Source: Phycisphaerae bacterium
GTDB lineage: Bacteria; Planctomycetota; Phycisphaerae; Sedimentisphaerales; Anaerobacaceae
Assembly: GCA_030619925.1 (NCBI GenBank)
Contig: JAUXAL010000015.1
Coordinates: forward strand, 1-57,013
Length of the DNA: 57,013 nucleotides
Reading direction: 5' to 3'
Below the pieces are notes generated by a model that had not been told where the DNA came from, made no database searches, and worked only from the letters and a program-made list of their open reading frames with translations. Of the stretch, positions 43,001 to 51,286 are shown piece by piece. The stretch's first letter is position 1. Every line of letters starts with the position of its first letter. The translations under genes were made by a program, and so were the position numbers.

Positions 43001-44012
43001 GGTGGTCAAATTCGCAGGTCATTTCGGATTGACGGCCGGTTATAGAGCGACTTTGCGTGCGGAAGGCACGGAGCAAGAGCATATCGTCTTTACTCCGATA
43101 GATAGCAACGAGGGATGGTTCGGCATACGTTTTGTCAATAGTGGGGCCGATGACGTATTGAAATATTGCACTGTCGAATACGCCAGGAAGCCTTACAACG
43201 CAGGAAGCGGTTATCTGGACCTGTTAGGCGGAGGGATTCTTTGCTGTAGCTCACGGGAAGCCGAACCAAGCTACGGCGTTCCTTCCAGCCCAACGATTGA
43301 CCACTGTCTGATTGCCAATAACCATGCATTATCCGGTGGCGGGATTTTTTGCATGGATGAATCGGAAGCGCAAATTACGTATAACACGATTGTTAATAAC
43401 TCAGCATTTATGGACGGTGGTGCTATTTACGTCGAAGACTCCTCCCCCACGATCACCAACAATGTCATTGCTCATAATTCTGCGTGGGCCTCCGGGGGCA
43501 TTTTAACCTGGTATGCAACTCCTTCGATTACAAACAATACCTTCGTTCACAACAGACCCAACGGGCTGTATCTGGGACCGACGCCGTTCGTCTGGGACTC
43601 AGAGGGCGGCACGCCTGTCTTGAATAATATTATCTGGCAGAACGAAATATATGTGTCTCGGCATGTCGAGCCTGGAGATTATGATATTAACTTCAACAAC
43701 ATTCAGGGCGGTTTTGAAATAGTAGGATATGACTGGTTGACTGGAGAAGAGGAAAAGCAAGAGGGCCAGGGCAATATCGATGTCGACCCCTGCTTTGCAG
43801 ACCCTGAAAACAGGGACTACCATCTCAAATCAGAAGCCGGCCGATGGGACCCCGGCAGCCAAACCTGGGTGCAGGATGATATAACAAGCCCATGTATCGA
43901 TGCAGGGCAGCCAGATACTCCAATTGGTTCAGAGCCATCACCCAACGGGGACATAATTAACATGGGCGCGTATGGCGGCACTGATGAGGCGAGCAAAAGC
44001 CCCGGAAACTGA
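40035..44012 (+). CDS. Giant exported C10 (streptopain-type) peptidase with two beta-helix modules
   Basis: 1325 aa from the ATG at 40035 (a GTG one codon earlier is possible). Signal peptide (VAVISIGLCLCICYASLA), propeptide (about 30-125), then a C10 papain-like domain: CYVGCVATAMAQVVNYH with the catalytic Cys near 217 and GGHFIVCDGYNTNGEYHLNF with the catalytic His near 364. A beta-sandwich (about 425-530) precedes a first parallel beta-helix (540-845); a second sandwich (850-950, choice-of-anchor D-like) precedes a second helix (955-1320). The two helix modules begin alike (GEVSGTW / GEVRGTW, then IEPGV), so they arose by internal duplication. No sorting signal is seen. Likely cleaves proteins outside the cell or at its surface. 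Confidence 0.85.
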   Translation: MHPFNQRKSVAVISIGLCLCICYASLAEPVNVEQVRKASDTFLKLQHIRQGKQIRLFSVPGEQKVPVRESTAVGLREIRGDDGTVLAYITELEPRGFVATSADTDITPIVAYSFRSSFPADENRNNPLYRLLKEDMKLRAKALAEDDKFKKMENNNLWNLYANEDTRHFASQTFQEWPQESTTSTDGWLETTWDQEPPYNDFCPLDPVDANRCYVGCVATAMAQVVNYHQQSNVHFDEDDSYSMYSGIDIDGDSSLYDFPSFEELNEYLAALRFKYSRLTELDDIDVAALSFACGVAAQMNYSSEGSSASPYAAQDALLNKFGFYSADMTGGLSCESYHTLQENIINQLPALIGIGPPDGYGGHFIVCDGYNTNGEYHLNFGWGSPHPDEITEAWYRLPMGMPTDDVISEAILNVRPVPSGIDVDPAPSIFYSVPGQETEPKTLFIKNNTAGSILINSISSPEGFVVSGADDSYSNHIGSFEIQRPGQEASINLKFHPDEARGYYETLTINYGDGNTKHVILKGNSFSGGTQIPEGEVSGTWSDANSPYFVDGDIEVPEDGELVIEPGVKVMFLGPYGMTIGKNARLVAEGNENHPIEFTAWNRDMGWGGLRFIDSGADDILSYCSITFSKKNTGSMVYIPDIDRNGGAIYCNSSSPTITNCKISNNIGDKGGAIYCFESYPVISNTVIANNASMGGISQCGGIYTTGWGAPEIKNCTIVNNLPGGIFTMSGDGVDMTNTIVWGNHMYQIRTDESVPVVSYCDVQDGYPGQGNIDADPCFFAPSSGAGPDYDGASANWTLQSCSPCINSGTEIYLPETDLAGSQRIYSDIVDMGAYENQSDLPLITVAPSGTADAGFVALATDSTTGLDITNTGKIDFKVESLSISDENGVFSIVTDVQDHLLVPGDSVQVEIGFTPTEEGFYTGSVYVHSTSSNDPNKQITLNGVGVSGMIIAGGEVRGTWTKAESPYTITGDIHIPRGRTLTIEPGVVVKFAGHFGLTAGYRATLRAEGTEQEHIVFTPIDSNEGWFGIRFVNSGADDVLKYCTVEYARKPYNAGSGYLDLLGGGILCCSSREAEPSYGVPSSPTIDHCLIANNHALSGGGIFCMDESEAQITYNTIVNNSAFMDGGAIYVEDSSPTITNNVIAHNSAWASGGILTWYATPSITNNTFVHNRPNGLYLGPTPFVWDSEGGTPVLNNIIWQNEIYVSRHVEPGDYDINFNNIQGGFEIVGYDWLTGEEEKQEGQGNIDVDPCFADPENRDYHLKSEAGRWDPGSQTWVQDDITSPCIDAGQPDTPIGSEPSPNGDIINMGAYGGTDEASKSPGN

Positions 44013-44067
44013 GCACTACTGGTTGATTTGGGTGGGGGCAGACATATAATAACCTCGAAATAAATTT

Positions 44068-44103
44068 GGGGGGGAAAGAAAACCCCCAGGGTAAACCTGG
44101 GGG
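44068..44103. other. Mutually exclusive hairpins upstream of ahcY
   Basis: A perfect 8-bp hairpin CCCCCAGG-GTAAA-CCTGGGGG (44083-44103) competes with an alternative in which the same C run pairs with GGGGGGG at 44068-44074. No T run follows. It could end the peptidase message or control ahcY; it does not match the SAH riboswitch that I know. Confidence 0.4.
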
Positions 44104-44222
44104 CTAAACAAACCCTGTATTTACCCAAATAAAAGGTTGCAAATTCCGCCGATTGGCTTTATAGTTGCCATTCTTGTTTACCCGCCAACCCACGGCGGGT
44201 TTACCTTTGAAAGGGTTGATAA

Positions 44223-45482
44223 ATGAAGTACGACGTAGCTGATTTGTCGTTGGCGGCGGAGGGCAAGAGGCGCATTCTTTGGGCTGATAATGATATGCCG
44301 GTTCTGGCGGCGTTTCGTAAGAGACTCGCGAAAAGCAAGCCGTTAAAGGGTAAAAACATCTCAGCTTGTTTGCATATAACTGCTGAGACAGCTAATTTAG
44401 GCAGGACGCTGAAAGCGGGCGGAGCAAATGTCGTTCTCTGCGCATCCAACCCGCTTAGTACCCAGGACGATGTGGCTGCTTCGCTGGTGAAGGACTTCAA
44501 AATAGCGGTCTTTGCTATTTGCGGTGAAAATCGCAGCACCTATTACAAACATATTAACGCAGCAATCGACCATAAGCCCGTTATTACGTTTGACGATGGT
44601 GCCGATTTGGTCAATGAGTTACATACTCGCAGAAAAAAAGAGGCACATCGGATTATTGCAAGCATGGAAGAGACCACCACGGGGGTCATTCGTCTCCGGG
44701 CGCTGGCAAACGAAGGCAAGTTAAAATTTCCGGTCATTGCGGTAAATGATGCTGCGACCAAATACCTGTTCGACAATCGCTACGGCACAGGTCAATCAAC
44801 GGTTGACGGTGTTATTCGAGCGACTGATTTTTTAATGGCCGGCAAAAAGGTCGTTGCGGCAGGGTACGGCTGGTGTGGTCGCGGCTTTGCCATGCGAGCG
44901 AGAGGAATGGGAGCAATCGTTATAGTCACGGAAGTGGACGCAATCAAGGCCCTTGAAGCGGCTATGGACGGCTTTGAGGTTATGCCGATGGCGCAGGCGG
45001 TGAAAGTCGGTGAGCTGTTCGTGACGCTTACGGGTAATAAAAGCGTTATACGAGCTGAGCACTTCCGTGCGATGAAAGACAGAGCGGTTGTTGCCAACAG
45101 CGGGCATTTCAATGTTGAGATAGATATACCTGCTCTGAAACGGCTCAGCAAGAAGGTGACCCGTAATGTGCGCAACCATGTTGATGAATATATCCTGAAG
45201 AATAACAAGCGCATTTACCTTCTGGCTGAAGGGCGGTTAATTAACCTTGCAGCGGCTGAGGGGCATCCTGCAAGTGTGATGGATATGAGCTTTGCGACAC
45301 AGGCGTTAGAGGCTGAATATGTGATAAAAAAACAGGGCAAGCTTGCCGTTGCCGTCCACGACGTCCCGATGGAGATAGAGCAGCAAGTAAGCAAGCTCAA
45401 ACTCAAATCAATGTCGATTGGAATAGACAAACTTACAACCGAACAGGTTACCTATCTTGCTTCCAGCGGCGAAGGGACGTAA
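44223..45482 (+). CDS. ahcY: Adenosylhomocysteinase
   Basis: 419 aa, the shorter bacterial/archaeal form without the 40-residue insert. Catalytic and family blocks: CLHITAETANLGRTLKAGGA, CASNPLSTQDDVAASL, DDGADLVNELH, EETTTGVIRL, NDAATKYLFDNRYGTGQST, NAD-binding VVAAGYGWCGRGFAMRARG and the C-terminal NLAAAEGHPASVMDMSF. It splits S-adenosylhomocysteine to adenosine and homocysteine with bound NAD, clearing the product of methylation. AAAGGG lies 7 nt before the ATG. A TTGATTA array starts right after its stop. Confidence 0.97.
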   Translation: MKYDVADLSLAAEGKRRILWADNDMPVLAAFRKRLAKSKPLKGKNISACLHITAETANLGRTLKAGGANVVLCASNPLSTQDDVAASLVKDFKIAVFAICGENRSTYYKHINAAIDHKPVITFDDGADLVNELHTRRKKEAHRIIASMEETTTGVIRLRALANEGKLKFPVIAVNDAATKYLFDNRYGTGQSTVDGVIRATDFLMAGKKVVAAGYGWCGRGFAMRARGMGAIVIVTEVDAIKALEAAMDGFEVMPMAQAVKVGELFVTLTGNKSVIRAEHFRAMKDRAVVANSGHFNVEIDIPALKRLSKKVTRNVRNHVDEYILKNNKRIYLLAEGRLINLAAAEGHPASVMDMSFATQALEAEYVIKKQGKLAVAVHDVPMEIEQQVSKLKLKSMSIGIDKLTTEQVTYLASSGEGT

Positions 45483-45486
45483 GAAT

Positions 45487-45514
45487 TGATTATTGATTAT
45501 TGATTATTGAATTT
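45487..45514. repeat. 7-bp tandem array after ahcY
   Basis: TTGATTA three times, then TTGAATT. Confidence 0.75.
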
Positions 45515-45544
45515 TTTCAATTATCGATTGTCAAATTCAGGCTT

Positions 45545-47392
45545 ATGGATAATAAAGAGACAGAGAAGGCGCCGATAGTGGTCTCGAAGTCTTTTATGAC
45601 TGCTGGTCCTACGCTGCACTACAGCCATAAAAATGTTCAGAGGTGCTGGCTTCTTGCTGTTGTGGCCTTTGGTATAAGCTGTCTTTTCTGGTCGAAAATA
45701 GTAACGGGCACATTCTGGTCGTTCAACTTTGAGGCGGTAACTTCCCCGGAATTTTGGCGTTTGGGCCAGTCCCTTGTGACAGGCGTGAGCATATTTGAAT
45801 ATCCCTGGCAGATTCTTATCTTAGGGCTGCTTATGGGTATTCTGGCAATTGTGCCGGTGTTGATATCGCAACTTATGAGTTTCCGCTACAGTTTGCTTCT
45901 TATATTGGGGGCGTTTTTTTTAGCAAATCTACCGGGTTTTGCGATTTGTCTGTTGGTAAGTTGTATTGCCGCGGCGTGTCGTCCGCTTCGTTTTCGCTCG
46001 CGTTTTATTGCGATAGCACTATGCACAGCCCCACAGCTTCTTTATTGGGGATGTTTCGGTGGTGCCAGAGGGGTGGAACCTATTCAATGGGGATTTTCTT
46101 TTGCGCCCTGGATTTGTGCCTGGATTATTGGCTTAAGCATAGCGGCGTTGGTCCTCGGTATAGGTCATTTTACGCGTTATCGGCCCGGCCTGGTCTGGAT
46201 TTTTACCTCTATTTTCCTTTTGTTGGCTATCGTGACTTTTGAAATAAGGATAGGCTTTGATGAATTAGACTATCAGCTTTACGTCGCCAAGAATAATCCG
46301 GAGCAGACAAGCGAATTTCACGACCACAGCATCACAGAAGCGCTGAACGAAACGACTAAAGACCCTGTTATCAAGAAATACCTGGAAGATTTCTTTTACC
46401 CTGCCGACCAAATAGCGCGGCGCCAAGAGCTAAAAAGGGAGATCGAGATTGGGTTAAGCTACGACCGTTGGCCAAGCTGGTTTATAGTGCCCCAGGAGCT
46501 GAATTATCAGATGAAAAAACAATTGCTCCTCGAGCAGTACGACGCGTTTATAAGCCGGAGATTCAAAAGTCATCGGATGCCAATAGCGCTCTACTACAAG
46601 GCGCTTCTGAGCGAGTACAGCCCGGATGTCAAGATGCTTAGACAAAGAGAAGTATTGCATTTCTACAGCGATTATCCATACGAAAGGTCACGGGAGATAT
46701 GGTATCGACTGTACAGCAAATTCGGCAACAGTCCCGAATCACTTGAGGCACGATGGCGGATTGCAAAGCATTGGGCCGGTCAGGGTAATTTTGAGCAGGC
46801 CGATGCGCTTCTTGCCGAAGCACAGAAGATGGTGAGTGAGAAACAACAAACGCAAAGTGATACACTCTTTAAGCTGTTTCATCCACCGGCCAATTCGGCA
46901 ATGACGGAGTTTAAGTTAACCGAGCTGCAAAGAAGATTAAATCAGTTGCGGACTCTTATAGGAGCTGAAAACCGAACCGGCGAGCCGGCTTCAACCCAGT
47001 GTTTGGCGAGATTTGTTATGCTGAACCCACACGTCTCCGATTATGCCCGGCAGCTCGACGAATTGTTGGAACAAATAGGCGCCGATGACCCTCTCCGTGA
47101 CAACATCGTGTTGGCCCAGGCAAAGCTTGTTGCCGACGAGCAGCTTCGGGCTGAACGACTAAGCGAGCTGCACAAAGGATTCCCAGAAACTGATGGCGGG
47201 ATGCAGGCATTGTATGAACTGGGGCTTTTGAAGATTAGTCTGTGGCGTCAGCAAGATGAGTCGAACCTGGAGCTGAAGAAGAAGTATTTAGCTCAGGCGA
47301 GAGCAACTCTGGAGCGCTTTATCGGCTTGTATCCGGATAGCTTCTGTGCCGAGCAAGTCAAAAAGAATCTGGATGGCCTGCCCACTAATTAA
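45545..47392 (+). CDS. Membrane protein with long helical C-terminal region
   Basis: 615 aa from the ATG at 45545. A start at 45500 would translate the 7-bp repeat array, so the inner ATG is preferred, although its ribosome site is weak. About seven hydrophobic segments fill residues 30-235. The remaining 380 residues are helical and TPR-like (NSPESLEARWRIAKHWAGQG, FEQADALLAEAQKM, ARATLERFIGLYPDSFCAEQ), suggestive of Tol-Pal/YbgF-style repeats. No enzyme motif is visible. Role unknown; possibly a membrane scaffold. Confidence 0.65.
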   Translation: MDNKETEKAPIVVSKSFMTAGPTLHYSHKNVQRCWLLAVVAFGISCLFWSKIVTGTFWSFNFEAVTSPEFWRLGQSLVTGVSIFEYPWQILILGLLMGILAIVPVLISQLMSFRYSLLLILGAFFLANLPGFAICLLVSCIAAACRPLRFRSRFIAIALCTAPQLLYWGCFGGARGVEPIQWGFSFAPWICAWIIGLSIAALVLGIGHFTRYRPGLVWIFTSIFLLLAIVTFEIRIGFDELDYQLYVAKNNPEQTSEFHDHSITEALNETTKDPVIKKYLEDFFYPADQIARRQELKREIEIGLSYDRWPSWFIVPQELNYQMKKQLLLEQYDAFISRRFKSHRMPIALYYKALLSEYSPDVKMLRQREVLHFYSDYPYERSREIWYRLYSKFGNSPESLEARWRIAKHWAGQGNFEQADALLAEAQKMVSEKQQTQSDTLFKLFHPPANSAMTEFKLTELQRRLNQLRTLIGAENRTGEPASTQCLARFVMLNPHVSDYARQLDELLEQIGADDPLRDNIVLAQAKLVADEQLRAERLSELHKGFPETDGGMQALYELGLLKISLWRQQDESNLELKKKYLAQARATLERFIGLYPDSFCAEQVKKNLDGLPTN

Positions 47393-47395
47393 TGA

Positions 47396-47412
47396 ATCCG
47401 CCACAGGCGGAT
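47396..47412. repeat. Short dispersed hairpin
   Basis: ATCCGCC-ACA-GGCGGAT, a perfect 7-bp stem right after the previous gene's stop; a phrase common in environmental genomes. Confidence 0.5.
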
Positions 47413-47479
47413 CTCCGATATTTTTGACGTCTTTTCCAATTATTGACCGTCAACAATCAATTCTCTGCCGGGATTAGAG

Positions 47480-47507
47480 TTGACTTTTTCACAGATTTTG
47501 TTATCAT
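47480..47507 (+). promoter_or_regulatory. Probable sigma-70 promoter of the receiver-like/GGDEF pair
   Basis: TTGACT, 16-nt spacer, TATCAT; about 55 nt of leader to the ATG at 47568. Confidence 0.5.
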
Positions 47508-47567
47508 AAAGAACGGCTGGAGGCATTTTCTTTGCGCTTTTTAGGCCTTTTTATCGCTATTAATTAA

Positions 47568-48071
47568 ATGAGAACAATAACCGTGGCAAAGGCTGATTCC
47601 AATTTACCTTTACAGGCGATAGTAGTCGGCAGGTCGGCTGATGAGTTTGTCGCCCATACGATAAATTTGCTTGGCGACTACGGTGTTGAGTTTGTGCTTT
47701 GTGATGATGTGTATTCTGCTGTCGGTAAATTGGCAAAAAGCGAAAGCCGAAATGTATTGGTCATCGGCCGACTCGGGCAACTAAGCAAAGAACAAGGGCG
47801 ATTATTCCATATGGCCCGCGAGAACGGCTACACCTGCTGCTGCCTTGCGGATGCCGATTTAGTCCGGAAGCGAAAGCAAATCCTCACTGCAATCGAGACC
47901 GGAGCTTTTGTCATAAACGAGCCGGCAGAGATTGGCCAAGTAGTAACGAAATTGTTGGCGGGCGGCGCCGATTGCCCGCTGGGAAAAAAGGCCAATGACA
48001 GGGCGACAGCCTCTATCAAGGCCGAATTTCTCACTACCAAGGCTGAACTCGATGCTTTGCTTGGGGTTTAG
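47568..48071 (+). CDS. Degenerate receiver-like protein
   Basis: 167 aa. Residues 14-130 show the alternating beta/alpha order of a response-regulator receiver (LQAIVVGRS, VEFVLCDDVYSAVGKL, NVLVIGRLGQL, GYTCCCLADAD, AFVINEPAEIGQVVTKLL), but the acidic pocket and phospho-acceptor Asp are not recognisable. It probably does not accept phosphate. The next gene, a GGDEF protein with an N-terminal domain of the same style, starts 4 nt after its stop, so the two are co-translated and may work as partners. Confidence 0.6.
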   Translation: MRTITVAKADSNLPLQAIVVGRSADEFVAHTINLLGDYGVEFVLCDDVYSAVGKLAKSESRNVLVIGRLGQLSKEQGRLFHMARENGYTCCCLADADLVRKRKQILTAIETGAFVINEPAEIGQVVTKLLAGGADCPLGKKANDRATASIKAEFLTTKAELDALLGV

Positions 48072-48075
48072 GCAG

Positions 48076-49200
48076 ATGAAAAACTATAATTCATCCTCTG
48101 ACCGAGAGACCCGGAAAATTCTGCTTGTAGGCGATATTAGCAAGGTCTTCTTAGATGCCGGCTCGGTCACAAACAAGCACTGTGAAGTTTACGCCAATAT
48201 GCTTGATGCAATCGATGCTGCAGCGAAGAACAACTTTGCAGCAATCGCCGTTGTGATGTTCGGAATCTCGGCCAAATTAAGTTCGGCTCTGAAAACCCTT
48301 AGAAAGGTTAATTCGGAGGCGAAAATTATTCTTCTGGCACAAATGTACGAAGAGCCGATAGCGGTACGACTCGTCGGCTCGGCTGACAACGGTACAAGTG
48401 TGGCGGATGATTATTTGATTTGTCCGGTCCAGGCGGATAGATTTTACGAATCCATTATGACCCCCCAAGGCCGCACGGCCGCTGCCGCTGTCGATGCAAC
48501 AGTAGAAATGAAAATCAAACAGCTTGAAAGATTAGCTACGGAGGATGATTTAACGGGCTTGAAGAACAGAAGATATATCTGGGAATTCTCCCGGCAGATT
48601 ATAGAACATGCCGGAAAAGTAAGTGGACGGGTAACATTGCTTGTCTTTGATATTGATAATCTCAAACATTACAACGATGTTTATGGTCATTCCGCCGGCG
48701 ATGAGGTCTTAAAGCAAGCCGCCGTTTTGATTCGGCGCTGCTGCCGTGGACATGACGTTGTCGGCAGGATCGGCGGCGACGAGTTTGCGGTCGTTTTCTG
48801 GGACGACCCCCAGCGAAAAGCCCCTGGCGTGCCCCGAACCGCAATGGTTCAGGGCGTGCCCGCCAAGGGCGCCGAAAGACGCTCGGCGCGGGCCGACCAT
48901 CCTAAAGAAGCCATCTTTATAGCAAAGCGATTTGTAAGAGAATTAGAAAAAGCGGAATTGGGACCTCATTTTGTCCACCGGCAGACAGACAATATAGGAA
49001 CCCAACTGCATTTGTTAGGCCCGGAAGGCAAGGGGGTCCTGACAATAAGCGGCGGCCTGGCAAGCTTCCCACGTGACGGTTCGACAATACAGGAACTTTT
49101 TCAGCAGGCAGACAAGGCACTGTTAGAGGCCAAACGCAGCGGAAAAAACAGAATCTATCTGGTCGGCAAGCCCCAAAGCGACATCGCTGACATAAATTAG
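48076..49200 (+). CDS. Diguanylate cyclase (receiver-like + GGDEF)
   Basis: 374 aa. N-terminal receiver-like domain (about residues 12-125). The GGDEF domain (about 150-370) has DDLTGLKNRRYIWEFSRQI, FDIDNLKHYNDVYGHSAGDEVL and an intact GGDEF active-site loop (RIGGDEFAVVFWDD). It makes cyclic di-GMP from GTP. An insertion at about residues 248-275 (PGVPRTAMVQGVPAKGAERR) is GC-rich and palindromic at DNA level; the loop is known to vary in planctomycete relatives. The ATG at 48076 fits the 4-nt gap after the upstream gene. Confidence 0.88.
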   Translation: MKNYNSSSDRETRKILLVGDISKVFLDAGSVTNKHCEVYANMLDAIDAAAKNNFAAIAVVMFGISAKLSSALKTLRKVNSEAKIILLAQMYEEPIAVRLVGSADNGTSVADDYLICPVQADRFYESIMTPQGRTAAAAVDATVEMKIKQLERLATEDDLTGLKNRRYIWEFSRQIIEHAGKVSGRVTLLVFDIDNLKHYNDVYGHSAGDEVLKQAAVLIRRCCRGHDVVGRIGGDEFAVVFWDDPQRKAPGVPRTAMVQGVPAKGAERRSARADHPKEAIFIAKRFVRELEKAELGPHFVHRQTDNIGTQLHLLGPEGKGVLTISGGLASFPRDGSTIQELFQQADKALLEAKRSGKNRIYLVGKPQSDIADIN

Positions 49201-49273
49201 GGTTGTTCCGAACATTTAACCGCAGATTTCGCAGATTGCGCTGATTTATTAGCCACGAATTAACACGAATTTA

Positions 49274-49303
49274 ACTAATCACTAATTCACTAATACTCTA
49301 ATT
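49274..49303. repeat. Short imperfect 7/8-bp array
   Basis: CTAAT recurs at 49275, 49282, 49290 and 49298. Just upstream a CGCAGATTT phrase recurs at 9-bp steps (49221-49247). Confidence 0.4.
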
Positions 49304-49327
49304 CCCCCCCAAGGTCATTCCCATATT

Positions 49328-51286
49328 TCAGTCGGAGGGCTCCTCTACAATCCCATGCCGCGAGCAGATGTACTGGAAGAGTAAATCCCCGCCGAGAAGA
49401 GGACGAACCTGATCTAAGGGGATGCGTGTCCATGACTGTGCGCATTCTGGATGGCTGCAACAGACCGAGAGTTCCTTGCCGAGCCCGATCGCCAGATTCG
49501 AATCCCCACCGAGCACAAATCGGGTCTCGTCCGGCTTGAGCCGGTTGAAGACCTGGAGGATCTTGAACCGTGTTTCGGTCAGTTCCTCGCCAACCTCGCC
49601 GACAATGAAGACCTTTGGTTTCACGCGTTGGAGCAGGCGAAAGCAGCCCTTCGTCCCGAGGTGGTTCTTCAAATCCGTCTTCAGAAATCCACTTGTGTCT
49701 ACGTCCTTGCCTGTGTCCACCGCCTTTTCTTCACCGACCTCGATAGTCCCCAGGTGGGCGACCATCACGTCGCAACCGCTGAAGCTCTTGGGAAGCGACT
49801 CGATCCATTTCGAATCCGACGTGATTCCAACGCGCGCGACCGGTCCGTTCTCGTCCTTCAGCACGAAGACTAACCCAATCGCCTCCTCATCGCGTCCGTT
49901 GATGTCCACGTGTTGTGCGGGAACCGCCTGGACGTCGATAAAGTCGGCAATCGGATTGGTGCCACCACCGCGCACCAGTTGCATGGGATTGCGGCAGCAG
50001 CCCGAGGTCTTGAGGTACTCGCTGTATTTCGTTAGCGCTGGGTCGCAGAGATGGAACTGAAGCTGGCGGAAATCCATATTTGGCGGATGGGGTTTGAATC
50101 CTTTTGACTGGTTGCAACGATAGTTCAGATCGACCAGCGACTCCACATCGCGCGTATGATCCAGATGACAATGGGTGATAATGACGGTGTCCACGTCGGC
50201 GATGGACAAGCCTTTCCGATAGAGCTGGGTGACGAAGTCCACGCCGGGATCGATCACAATCCCGTGTCCTTTCCACGCGAGGAAGTAGCCGCCCCCGAGT
50301 CGCTCGTCCGGTCCCGGCTTGCCCCGACCGCGCAGTTCTTGGCGTAAAATGGGAGAGAAGGAGTTCCAGTCTCGAAGCACGACCAGCATGTCATCCGCAC
50401 CACCCTCGCCGGTGATCCGGGATACACCAACTGTCTCCGCGATCTGTTTCTTAAACTCCATCTTCTTCTTCAGAATATCCGGCAGGTCGTCCTTAATCGC
50501 CTCGAACAAATCGGTGATGAGAGCTTCGTCGGACGATCGGTCTGCCTGCTCGCGTTCCTCGCTCGACTTGCCGGCTTCCTCTGATTTGGTCATCCGGCTT
50601 GCGCGCTCGATCCAGATCCCTGCTGCCTCCTTCAATGGCGATTCGAGTCCCAACTCAATTGCACGACGAAACGCCTCTGCACTATCACTAGGTATTCCTT
50701 GCAGCCAGCGCAGCAGGCCAAGTCCGTAATACGGATTTGGGAATCCAGGATCGAGCGTGATAGCCTTCTCGTACGCCACCAGCGCCTCGTCGTAACGCTT
50801 CTGGAAACTCAGGACGCTGCCCTTGCCGTTCCAAGGATGTGGTAATTCGGAATCGAGCGTAATCGACTTGTCGTACGCCGCCAGCGCCTCGTCGTAGCGA
50901 TTCTGGGTACGCAGGGCGTTGCCCTTGCCGTTCCAAGGATAGGAGAATACGGGATCGAGCGCGATCGACTTGTCGTACGCCGCCAGCGCCTCGTCGTAGC
51001 GCTTCTGATCACTCAGGACATTGCCCTTGCCGTACCAAGGATAGGAGAATTCGGGATCGAGCGCGATCGCCTCTTCGTAGAGCGCGAGTGCGCCTTCCAA
51101 ATCCTCCCGCAGCCAAGTGGTCGTTCCGTCGGCGAATTTCTTCCAGGCCGAAGCGTCCGCCGCTACGGCTATTTCCCCAATCTCCTCCAAGAACGCGATG
51201 CGTTCGCCTTTCTTTTGAATATACCTGTATTCATGCAGATACCGTTGACGCATCGCTTCAATAGTCTTGGATCGTTTGCTTGTCAT
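49328..51286 (-). CDS. TPR protein with metallo-beta-lactamase-fold domain
   Basis: 652 aa from the ATG at 51286, chosen for a strong GAGGGAG site 8 nt upstream; an in-frame TTG at 51406 would add 40 residues. Residues 63-200 hold four tetratricopeptide repeats (DEALAAYDKSIALDP type). A charged linker follows. From about residue 300 there is a metallo-beta-lactamase fold: GHGIVIDPGVDFV and the metal motif THCHLDH (371-377), with later His/Asp candidates (PAQHVDI, ITSDSKW, VAHLGT). The C-terminus has Cys/His pairs (CCSHPEC, YICSRHG) that may bind zinc. No partner gene is adjacent. The TPR part would bind a protein; the MBL part would hydrolyse a nucleic acid, nucleotide or small molecule. Confidence 0.82.
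   Translation of the reverse strand: MTSKRSKTIEAMRQRYLHEYRYIQKKGERIAFLEEIGEIAVAADASAWKKFADGTTTWLREDLEGALALYEEAIALDPEFSYPWYGKGNVLSDQKRYDEALAAYDKSIALDPVFSYPWNGKGNALRTQNRYDEALAAYDKSITLDSELPHPWNGKGSVLSFQKRYDEALVAYEKAITLDPGFPNPYYGLGLLRWLQGIPSDSAEAFRRAIELGLESPLKEAAGIWIERASRMTKSEEAGKSSEEREQADRSSDEALITDLFEAIKDDLPDILKKKMEFKKQIAETVGVSRITGEGGADDMLVVLRDWNSFSPILRQELRGRGKPGPDERLGGGYFLAWKGHGIVIDPGVDFVTQLYRKGLSIADVDTVIITHCHLDHTRDVESLVDLNYRCNQSKGFKPHPPNMDFRQLQFHLCDPALTKYSEYLKTSGCCRNPMQLVRGGGTNPIADFIDVQAVPAQHVDINGRDEEAIGLVFVLKDENGPVARVGITSDSKWIESLPKSFSGCDVMVAHLGTIEVGEEKAVDTGKDVDTSGFLKTDLKNHLGTKGCFRLLQRVKPKVFIVGEVGEELTETRFKILQVFNRLKPDETRFVLGGDSNLAIGLGKELSVCCSHPECAQSWTRIPLDQVRPLLGGDLLFQYICSRHGIVEEPSD
50755..51075 (-). 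repeat. 102-bp tandem repeats encoding TPR units
   Basis: About three near-identical 102-bp units (34 codons) with recurring CGCCAGCGCCTCGTCGTA and CTTGCCGTTCCAAGGAT blocks. High nucleotide identity between units points to recent expansion or gene conversion. Confidence 0.85.

Noticed and set aside
44013-44222. SAH riboswitch before ahcY
   Set aside because: The conserved core of the known SAH riboswitch is not visible; only generic hairpins are present.
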